Of a DNA stretch of 64,000 nt, positions 43,328-49,573 are shown piece after piece. The notes below the pieces were generated by a model, which saw nothing but the letters and a program-made list of their open reading frames with translations, was not told the DNA's origin and made no database searches. This DNA is from Collinsella sp. (lineage in GTDB: Bacteria > Actinomycetota > Coriobacteriia > Coriobacteriales > Coriobacteriaceae): contig DXLP01000004.1 in NCBI GenBank assembly GCA_019414645.1, positions 18,774 through 82,773 of the forward strand, written 5' to 3'. Numbering within the stretch: position 1 is the first letter of the stretch; the number at the start of each line of letters is the position of its first letter. Made by a program: the position numbers and the translations under genes.

Positions 43328-43795
43328 ATGAAGATCGGTATCGGTAACGACCACGCCGCCGTCGAGCTCAAGAACATCATCTCCGAGCACCTGAAGGAGC
43401 GCGGCTGCGAGGTCGTGAACTTTGGCACCGACACCTCCGAGAGCTTTGACTACCCCATCGCCGGCTACAAGGTGGGTAAGGCCGTTGCCAACGGCGACGT
43501 CGACCTGGGCATCCTCATCTGTGGCACCGGCGTCGGGATTAGTCTGGCTGCCAACAAGGTCGAGGGCGTACGCGCCGTTGTGTGCTCCGAGCCCTTCAGC
43601 GCCAAGCTCTCCCGCATGCACAACAATACCAACGTGCTCGCCTTTGGCGCCCGCGTCGTGGGCTCCGAGCTCGCCAAGATGATTGTCGACGAGTGGCTCG
43701 ACGCCGAGTTTGAGGGTGGTCGTCACGAGCGTCGCGTTAACCTCCTCAACGAGATCGATCGCACGCGCGGCCTTAAGATCGTCGACGAAGCCTAA
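43328..43795 (+). CDS. rpiB: Ribose 5-phosphate isomerase B
   Basis: Interconverts ribose 5-phosphate and ribulose 5-phosphate. The 155 residues carry IGNDHAAVELKNII near the start, the active-site cysteine and GTGVG loop in LICGTGVGISLAANKVEGVRA, and HNNTNVLAFGARVVG. The C-terminal RRVNLLNEID is normal. The LacAB/RpiB family also includes allose and galactose phosphate isomerases; the general sequence favours RpiB. AGAGAGGAA is upstream of MKIGIG. Confidence 0.95.
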   Translation: MKIGIGNDHAAVELKNIISEHLKERGCEVVNFGTDTSESFDYPIAGYKVGKAVANGDVDLGILICGTGVGISLAANKVEGVRAVVCSEPFSAKLSRMHNNTNVLAFGARVVGSELAKMIVDEWLDAEFEGGRHERRVNLLNEIDRTRGLKIVDEA

Positions 43796-43822
43796 ACTAT
43801 TCAGTGCCACAAGCTAACAGCA

Positions 43823-43860
43823 GGGGCCCGCTCGGAACACGTGTCCGAGCGGGCCCCTTC
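43823..43860 (+). terminator. rpiB terminator
   Basis: AGGGGCCCGCTCGG pairs with CCGAGCGGGCCCCT around AACACGTGT, a 14-base stem, 27 bases after the stop. The T-run is short. Confidence 0.85.
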
Positions 43861-43872
43861 ATAGATTTTGAA

Positions 43873-43908
43873 ATAAAAGAGCGCCGCGGATGGAGTTCCG
43901 CGGCGCCC
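43873..43908 (-). terminator. ndk terminator
   Basis: GCGCCGCGG (43882-43890) pairs with CCGCGGCGC (43899-43907). On the minus strand CTCTTTTATTTC follows. Confidence 0.9.
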
Positions 43909-43946
43909 AAGCCACACGCTAACAGCTTTAAGGAGTCAAAGCTGGT

Positions 43947-44351
43947 TTAGCCAAAGAAGCGCTTGATCTCGATCTCGGCGTTCTCCAGGCAGTCGGAGCC
44001 GTGGATCACGTTGGCGTTGACATCAACGGCAAAGTCGCCGCGGATGGTACCAGGAGCAGCGTCAAGCGGATTAGTAGCGCCCATAAGGGTGCGCATCTTA
44101 GCAACAGCGGAGAGACCGGAAACGACCATCTTGACGACCGGACCGCTCGTCATAAAGTCACAGAGACCGCCAAAGAAGGGCTTGTCGGCCAGATGGGCAT
44201 AGTGCTCCTCGACGGTAGCGCGCTCGAGCGTGGTCATCTCCATGCGCTCGATGACAAGGCCGCTGCGCTCGATGCGAGCAACAATCTCGCCGATCTTGCG
44301 GTCGCGCACGGCGTCGGGCTTAATCATGATGAAGGTCTTCTCGATAGCCAT
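43947..44351 (-). CDS. ndk: Nucleoside diphosphate kinase
   Basis: Balances nucleoside triphosphates by phosphate transfer through a His intermediate. The 134-residue protein starts MAIEKTFIMIKPDAV. It includes RIERSGLVIERMEMTTL, HYAHLADKPFFGGLCDFMTSGPVV and ATNPLDAAPGTIRGDFAVD. The catalytic His is in NVIHGSDCLENAEIEI. All conserved positions look intact. The start is 14 codons inside a longer open frame and has GAAAGG upstream. Confidence 0.97.
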   Translation of the reverse strand: MAIEKTFIMIKPDAVRDRKIGEIVARIERSGLVIERMEMTTLERATVEEHYAHLADKPFFGGLCDFMTSGPVVKMVVSGLSAVAKMRTLMGATNPLDAAPGTIRGDFAVDVNANVIHGSDCLENAEIEIKRFFG

Positions 44352-44650
44352 AAGGTAGCCTTTCAAGTAGGTTCGCGCGTGCCCAAGTCCCATTCCGGCA
44401 CCCGCCTGGACTGCATCGTAACAGAGTTTTAGCTGCAGTTAAACAAAAAGCTGTTTATTGAAACGTTGCAATTTATTGAAGCGTTCCATATGTGTCACTT
44501 CTGTTTCGAAGCCCGATTAGAGTACCATCCGACTGCCCATCAACCGCATCGAGCAGAGCAGACGGTCGGTTGCCGCCCGCGAACGTACCCCATTCACAAC
44601 CTGCCCAAAGGTTCTACAGAACTTCTCGACAAGCCCCTCCCCCATAGCAA
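44352..44650. other. Gap between ndk and the argH terminator
   Basis: About 300 bases. An AT-rich stretch around 44425-44500 with TTATTGAAACGTT and TTATTGAAGCGTT, two near-identical 13-base repeats, could hold the ndk promoter. No supported gene is present. Confidence 0.4.
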
Positions 44651-44683
44651 CAAAATGCGGGCGCCCACATCAGCAGGCGCCCG
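44651..44683 (-). terminator. argH terminator
   Basis: CGGGCGCC (44658-44665) pairs with GGCGCCCG (44676-44683). On the minus strand the stem is followed by CATTTTGTT. Confidence 0.8.
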
Positions 44684-44735
44684 TAAAGCGAAAACGATTT
44701 ATCAATAAATGGCCAAAACGGCTTCAGCCAAACCT

Positions 44736-46166
44736 CTACTTTGCCCCGTGACCCATCTCGACGACCTTGGTCAGCAATCCAAACACGCCCTCGTCAGCCA
44801 CGAGCTGTGCCTCGGCGCGCTCAAGCTGCACGGCAACGGCGGCAGGAGCGGTGCCGCCCTCGGTCGTGCGCGCGGCGACAATCGACGGGATGTCGAGCGC
44901 CTCGGTGATGTCGCGCTCAAAGAGCGGGCTTGCCTCCTGGAACACCTCAAACGGCAGGTCCTCAAGATTGCAGCCGCGCTTCTCACACATCAGAACCAGA
45001 TGCCCCACCACGGCATGTGCCTCACGGAACGGCAGACCACGCTTAGCCAGGTAATCGGCAACATCGGTGGCGGCAAGGTGACCCACGCCGCACTCGCGCG
45101 CCATGGCATCCTCGTTGACGGTCCAAGTCGAAATCATTCCGGCCATAACCGACAGGCACTGCATGAGCGTGTGAGCGGTATCGAGCGCGCCCTCCTTGTC
45201 CTCCTGCAAGTCCTTGTTATAAGCAAGCGGCAGGCCCTTCATGGTCACGAGCAGCTGCACCAGGTTGCCATACACACGGCCGCTCTTGCCGCGAATAAGC
45301 TCGGCAAAGTCGGGATTCTTCTTCTGCGGCATGATGGACGAGCCGGTGGAGTACGAGTCGGAAAGCGTGATAAAGCCAAATTCGGAGCTCGACCACAGCA
45401 CGATCTCCTCGGAAAGACGCGACAGGTGCATGGCCATGACGGAGCCGGCGTAATGCAGATCGAGCAGGAAATCGCGGTCGGAAACCGCATCGAGCGAGTT
45501 GGGAATCACGCCCGCAAAGCCAAGCTCGGTAGCCGTCATCTGACGATCGAGCGGATAGCTCGTACCGGCAAGCGCGGCAGCGCCCAGCGGGCAGTTGTCG
45601 GCAGCATCAAAGGCGGCCTTCAGGCGTGTAAAGTCGCGCGCGAACATCCAAGAATACGCCAGCAGATGATGCGACAGCAGCACGGGCTGAGCATGCTGCA
45701 TGTGCGTGTAGCCCGGCAGAATCACCTTGTCGTACCTCTTGGCCGCATCCACCAGCACGTGGCGCAGCTCAAGATTGGCCTCCATAAGCTCCTTGGCCAG
45801 CGCCTTGACGCCCAGGCGCGTATCGGTCGCCACCTGGTCGTTGCGTGAACGCCCGGTATGCAGGCGCTTGCCCGCCTCGCCGATGCGACGGGTCAGCTCG
45901 CTCTCGATGGACATATGAATGTCTTCGTCGTTGATGTCGAAGGTGAAGTTGCCGGCATCGATATCCTGTTCGATTCCGGTCAGGCCCTTGGCAATCGCCT
46001 GCTCGTCCTCGGCACTGATGATGCCCTGGGCCGCCAGCATTTTGGCATGCGCCTTAGAGCCGGCGATATCCTGCTTATAGAGATGTTTGTCGACCGGCAG
46101 CGACGCGCCAAACTCTTGCGTGACCTCGGCCACGCCTGCCTCAAAACGACCGCCCCAAAGAGCCAT
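44736..46166 (-). CDS. argH: Argininosuccinate lyase
   Basis: Last step of arginine synthesis: splits argininosuccinate to arginine and fumarate. The 476 residues start MALWGGRFE, and SLPVDKHLYKQDIAGSKAHA follows. LHTGRSRNDQVATD, YTHMQHAQPVLLSHHLLAY and the mobile-loop signature GSSIMPQKKNPDFAELIRGK are complete. GAAAGGGG lies before the ATG, 25 codons inside the open frame. It follows argG by 520 bases, with a terminator-like hairpin and a small protein gene between, so the two may not share one simple transcript. Confidence 0.97.
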   Translation of the reverse strand: MALWGGRFEAGVAEVTQEFGASLPVDKHLYKQDIAGSKAHAKMLAAQGIISAEDEQAIAKGLTGIEQDIDAGNFTFDINDEDIHMSIESELTRRIGEAGKRLHTGRSRNDQVATDTRLGVKALAKELMEANLELRHVLVDAAKRYDKVILPGYTHMQHAQPVLLSHHLLAYSWMFARDFTRLKAAFDAADNCPLGAAALAGTSYPLDRQMTATELGFAGVIPNSLDAVSDRDFLLDLHYAGSVMAMHLSRLSEEIVLWSSSEFGFITLSDSYSTGSSIMPQKKNPDFAELIRGKSGRVYGNLVQLLVTMKGLPLAYNKDLQEDKEGALDTAHTLMQCLSVMAGMISTWTVNEDAMARECGVGHLAATDVADYLAKRGLPFREAHAVVGHLVLMCEKRGCNLEDLPFEVFQEASPLFERDITEALDIPSIVAARTTEGGTAPAAVAVQLERAEAQLVADEGVFGLLTKVVEMGHGAK

Positions 46167-46284
46167 GGAACCGTCCCCTTTCTCCAAATACCAAAACAAG
46201 CGCCCAAAGCAATGCGCCATATCGCTAAAGCGATTTTTCAACCGCTAGTTTTACACATTCCCCACCATGCGCGAGGCCATATAG

Positions 46285-46455
46285 CTAATTTGCAAAGAAG
46301 CGACGCGCCATGCACTTGGCGCCCAACGTCTCCCTCCGAATGTTGCCCTGCGAACCATCGATCCAGGCCTTCAAGCTCATAGGGACGTCCTCGACCTTTG
46401 CAGCATCGAACTCGGGCGCAAGGGCAAGTAAAGCATGCGCGACAGCATTGAACAT
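46285..46455 (-). CDS. Small protein of unknown function (56 aa)
   Basis: ATG at 46455 is preceded at eight bases by GAGGAG, and the frame closes with TAG at 46285. The product runs MFNAVAHALLALAPEFDAAK, then VEDVPMSLKAWIDGSQGNIR, then RETLGAKCMARRFFAN. It has no signal peptide or membrane span, with an amphipathic first half and a basic end. Nothing in it is recognised. The segment between argG and argH is otherwise non-coding. A good ribosome site and ordinary codon use support a real gene, but homologues would be needed for certainty. Confidence 0.6.
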   Translation of the reverse strand: MFNAVAHALLALAPEFDAAKVEDVPMSLKAWIDGSQGNIRRETLGAKCMARRFFAN

Positions 46456-46505
46456 AATGGATACTCCTCATATATATAGGCACAGAGCCGCCAAATTGAT
46501 AGAAG

Positions 46506-46534
46506 GAGCCCCGCCGGACAACCCCGGCGGGGCT
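46506..46534 (-). terminator. Hairpin downstream of argG
   Basis: GAGCCCCGCCGG pairs with CCGGCGGGGCTC around a short loop. On the minus strand it is followed by CTTCTATC, so release efficiency may be moderate. It is 155 bases beyond the argG stop and before the small protein gene. Confidence 0.7.
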
Positions 46535-46688
46535 CGGACTCAGCCGCAGACGCGGCATCATATATGCGGGCGGAACGTAGGGGCCACCGATGTTAAGAAG
46601 TGTCAGCAAGCATAACGAAAGGTAGGGACCCCATGCGCCCGTTATGTATCACGCGGATGGGCCGCGCGGATACCAAGGAAAGGAAGAC

Positions 46689-47915
46689 TTAAGCCTGGGC
46701 GGCAGCAGAGCTGGGACCCTGGACCTTAGCCCACGTCTTGAGCGACAGCGTATCGATCTCGATAAAGCCGGCGCTGGCCTTCTCGTCAAACGTGGTGTCG
46801 CGGTCGTAGGTAGCCAGGCCGTAGTCGTAGAGGCTGAAGGGGCTCTTGCGGCCGACAACATGGCAGTTGCCCTTAAAGAACTTCAGACGGACGGTACCGG
46901 TCACGAACTTCTGGGTGTCGGCCATAAAGGCGTCGAGCGCGTTTTTGAGCGGGCTGTACCACTGGCCGTTGTACACGGCGGTGGCCCAATCCTGCTCGAG
47001 CTTAATCTTAGTCTTGAGCAGGTCGCCCTCGACGCAAATGTCCTCGAGCGCCTTGTGGGCGGTGATGAGCGTCAGGGCTCCGGGAACCTCATAGCACTCG
47101 CGGCTCTTGAGGCCCACCAGACGATCCTCGACCAGGTCGAGACGGCCAAAGCCGTTGTCGCCCGAAATCTTGTTGAGGGCGATGACGATCTCGGAGAGTT
47201 TCATCTTCTTGCCGTCGACGGCGACGGGCTTGCCGGCCTCAAACTCAATCTCGGTATACGTCGGGGTGTCGGGCGTGTCCTCGGGATTCTTGGTCATAAC
47301 CCAGGCGTCGTCGAGCGGCTCGTTCCAGGGATCCTCCAGGTGGCCGCACTCAATGGCACGACCCCACAGGTTGTCGTCGATAGAATAGGGGTTATCGTTG
47401 GCACCCTCGGGAACCGGCACGTTATGGGCGTGAGCATAGGCGACCTCGTCGGGACGGCACTTCAGATCCCACTCGCGAACCGGGGCGATAACCTTGAGCT
47501 CGGGGTCGAGGGCCTTGACGGCAGCCTCAAAACGAACCTGGTCGTTACCCTTGCCGGTGCAGCCGTGGGCGACGTAGGTCGCGCCAAACTCGTGAGCGAC
47601 CTCGACAAGCTTCTTGGCGAGCAGCGGGCGTGACAGGGCGGAGAGCAGCGGGTACTTGTTCTCGTACATGGAGTTTGCAGCGATGGCCTTAGTCAGGAAC
47701 TCATCGGAGAACTCGTCGCGCAGGTCGAGCACCTGGCAATCGAGAACGCCCAGGTCGAGCGCTTTCTGCTTCTTGGCATCCAGGCCGGCCTCCTCCTGGC
47801 CCACGTTGCCGCAGACGCAAACGACATCGAGATTCTTCTCGTCCTGGAGCCACTTGACACATACGGATGTATCAAGACCGCCGGAATATGCGAGAACGAC
47901 TTTTTCCTTGCTCAT
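46689..47915 (-). CDS. argG: Argininosuccinate synthase
   Basis: Joins citrulline and aspartate using ATP. The 408 residues start MSKEKVVLAYSGGLDTSVCV with the N-type ATP pyrophosphatase loop SGGLDTS. THGCTGKGNDQVRFE-like sequence (VAHGCTGKGNDQVRFE) and the citrulline/aspartate region NPYSIDDNLWGRAIECG follow, and the C-terminal helix is complete. The start is 17 codons inside a longer open frame, with GAAAGGAAA upstream. It is preceded by a long leader with an arginine-rich peptide and overlapping hairpins, which suggests control by arginine supply. Confidence 0.97.
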   Translation of the reverse strand: MSKEKVVLAYSGGLDTSVCVKWLQDEKNLDVVCVCGNVGQEEAGLDAKKQKALDLGVLDCQVLDLRDEFSDEFLTKAIAANSMYENKYPLLSALSRPLLAKKLVEVAHEFGATYVAHGCTGKGNDQVRFEAAVKALDPELKVIAPVREWDLKCRPDEVAYAHAHNVPVPEGANDNPYSIDDNLWGRAIECGHLEDPWNEPLDDAWVMTKNPEDTPDTPTYTEIEFEAGKPVAVDGKKMKLSEIVIALNKISGDNGFGRLDLVEDRLVGLKSRECYEVPGALTLITAHKALEDICVEGDLLKTKIKLEQDWATAVYNGQWYSPLKNALDAFMADTQKFVTGTVRLKFFKGNCHVVGRKSPFSLYDYGLATYDRDTTFDEKASAGFIEIDTLSLKTWAKVQGPSSAAAQA

Positions 47916-48057
47916 GGCTGTTTCCTTTCGCCCTTGGTAGCTAGTTAGAACATCGGTCAGTTGCAAGTCACCTTGAGGTCAAAAACCGTGCAATATCAGG
48001 TTATTCAGCAGAATGCATCACAGGCATGCCCTAGAAACATGCGTCTATGTCGTGCAT

Positions 48058-48114
48058 AAAACCCAACGACCTCAAAATGACTCTGTTGAGGCGTTACGCC
48101 CCATAAGGACAGAG
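48058..48114 (-). promoter_or_regulatory. Attenuator hairpins in the argG leader
   Basis: On the minus strand one hairpin pairs CTCTGT/ACAGAG with inner GGGCGT/ACGCCT (48081-48114). A second pairs AACGCCTCAA with TTGAGG and CGTT around one bulge (48065-48095) and is followed by GGGTTTT, a terminator. The two share bases 48081-48095 and cannot form together. The first begins eight bases after the leader-peptide stop. This is the arrangement expected of ribosome-controlled attenuation. Confidence 0.75.
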
Positions 48115-48121
48115 ACGATTG

Positions 48122-48196
48122 TTATCGTCGTCGGGAAATTGCGCGCTGGCGTCGGATGGCATTGTCTGCAGTAGTGATGATCTTTACGAACTGCAT
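48122..48196 (-). CDS. Arginine leader peptide of argG
   Basis: ATG at 48196 is preceded at six bases by GGAGAG and the frame ends TAA at 48122. The 24-residue peptide is MQFVKIITTADNAIRR then QRAISRRR. Six of its last ten codons are arginine (CGA, CGC, CGC, CGA, CGA, CGA), the last three directly before the stop. It is 206 bases upstream of argG, with overlapping hairpins between. A ribosome slowed at these codons would leave the first hairpin free to form and prevent the terminator. No homologue comparison could be made, but the composition is very unlikely by chance. Confidence 0.8.
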   Translation of the reverse strand: MQFVKIITTADNAIRRQRAISRRR

Positions 48197-48470
48197 CTGC
48201 CTCTCCTTTCACCTATCGCCGGGCGCAATTCTAATATCGCAAACGGTACCTTTTCCTCGGTAAGCGGTTGTTTTTCCGTCTCCGTTTTCGATGGTCGCTA
48301 TATTACGCTAAAGTGCCCGCAGCACAAGCGACAAATTCAAATTTCTGAAAAGTTTTTTCATTACTTTGTGAATGATAATGCAAATATGCGCCAATCCTGC
48401 GAAAATACGCCCGACTACCAAGTAGAGGGTCAATCACCCGAAACATTCTGGAAACCGAAAGGCGCGTTTT
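48197..48470. other. Divergent upstream region of the argG leader and the Cof phosphatase gene
   Basis: A stretch of 274 bases with lower GC than its surroundings. It should hold the promoters of both genes; on the minus strand GATATTAGAAT near 48230 offers -10-like sequence. An open frame crossing it on the plus strand lacks a ribosome site and any family likeness. Confidence 0.45.
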
Positions 48471-49298
48471 ATGCAGACTTACGAATCAGACGCCAATATC
48501 GGCAACATTAAGATTCTCGCCGTCGATATGGACAAGACGTTACTGACCGACGAGCGCGTGCTGCCTCAGGGCCTCGACGAGCGCCTAGACAAGCTCGCCG
48601 AGGCTGGCATCGTGTTCTGCCCCGCCAGCGGACGCCCTGCCCCCAAGCTCGAGGAGATGTTTGAGGACATCAAGAGCCGCATCGCTTTTTGCCCCGATAA
48701 CGGAGCCTGCGTTATCTACCGCGGCAACTATATCTATAAGAGCACTATCGACGTGGCGCTGTATCAGCAGGTCTTGAGCCGTGCCTCGGAGGATCCGCGC
48801 GCTGTCCCCGTCCTGTGCTGCTTCGACGAGTTCTACGTACTTGCCCGCGATCATCAATACCACGACGAGATCAGCGTCTACTACAACACGATCAACTACG
48901 TCGATAGCTTTGAGGGCCTTGACATCGAGTCCAACAAGATTTCGATCTTCTTCCCCGCCTACGATGCCGAGCCAGCGTTTCGCGAGGACTACAGCCCGGC
49001 ATTCTCGGACCGACTCTATGTCACGAATGCTGGCCGCGAGTGGATCGACTTTATGAACCTGGGCGTCGACAAGGGGTCGGGCGTCGCGCACCTGTGCGAG
49101 CAGCTCGGGATCGATATTGCCGACGCCGCCGCCGTGGGCGATACTTACAACGACATCCCCATGCTGGAGCGCGTCGGACACAGCTTTATCGTGGACAATG
49201 CCGAAGAGCACATGAACGCGCATGCTAAGTGGCGCATTCCGAGCAACAACGACGGGGGCGTACTGACACTCATCGACGCCATCTTGGCGGCTCGTTAA
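48471..49298 (+). CDS. Cof-type HAD-IIB family phosphatase
   Basis: A cytoplasmic sugar-phosphate or cofactor phosphatase, 275 residues. Motif I is LAVDMDKTLLTDE (Asp 19 and 21), motif II CPASGRP, and motif IV AAVGDTYNDIPMLE near residue 222. The C2-type cap lies between them. The end IPSNNDGGVLTLIDAI is typical. The substrate is unknown. CGAAAGG lies about nine bases before the ATG. A family A element follows the stop and separates it from the convergent polA. Confidence 0.92.
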   Translation: MQTYESDANIGNIKILAVDMDKTLLTDERVLPQGLDERLDKLAEAGIVFCPASGRPAPKLEEMFEDIKSRIAFCPDNGACVIYRGNYIYKSTIDVALYQQVLSRASEDPRAVPVLCCFDEFYVLARDHQYHDEISVYYNTINYVDSFEGLDIESNKISIFFPAYDAEPAFREDYSPAFSDRLYVTNAGREWIDFMNLGVDKGSGVAHLCEQLGIDIADAAAVGDTYNDIPMLERVGHSFIVDNAEEHMNAHAKWRIPSNNDGGVLTLIDAILAAR

Positions 49299-49310
49299 CG
49301 TTGCTCGTCG

Positions 49311-49440
49311 GACCTGACCGGGCGAGGCGGGTAAGTTTTTCGTTCGGTCAGGTCCTGGGCTCGCTCGGAAAGCACATTAAGCGCTTTCCGGCTCGTGCGG
49401 AATCTACGAATAACTTACCCGCCTCGCCCGGCCAGGTCCT
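49311..49440 (+). repeat. Family A structured element, copy 3
   Basis: The arms 49311-49343 and 49408-49440 are 33 bases with two mismatches, the longest in the family. The interior has the core: GTCAGGTCCTG, CTCGCTCGG, the hairpin GGAAAGCAC/GCGCTTTCC with CACATTAAG, and CCGGCTCGTGCGGAATCTACGA. The last 20 bases match copy 2 exactly. It begins 12 bases after the Cof phosphatase stop. Confidence 0.88.
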
Positions 49441-49505
49441 GCGGTGACTTGCTTGCCGCCTAGATGGCGTCTTGGCGTCTAGATACTTGGCTGATTATTT
49501 GGAAT

Positions 49506-49539
49506 GAAGGGGGCTCCTTGTTGGCAAGGAGCCCCCTTC
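49506..49539 (-). terminator. polA terminator
   Basis: AAGGGGGCTCCTTG (49507-49520) pairs with CAAGGAGCCCCCTT (49525-49538) around TTGG. The stem is perfect. It is 35 bases after the polA stop. Confidence 0.85.
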
Positions 49540-49573
49540 TGCTTTTGGTTACTCTGGGATTGTTGGCGCATCT

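Noticed and set aside
47920..48060. ArgR operator (ARG box) near argG
   Set aside because: ATTCAGCAGAAT at about 48003 is only a half-match and stands alone; the attenuator explains the leader better.
48119..48511. A 130-codon plus-strand frame before the Cof phosphatase
   Set aside because: No ribosome site, unusual composition, overlaps the phosphatase start, and lies opposite the arginine leader.
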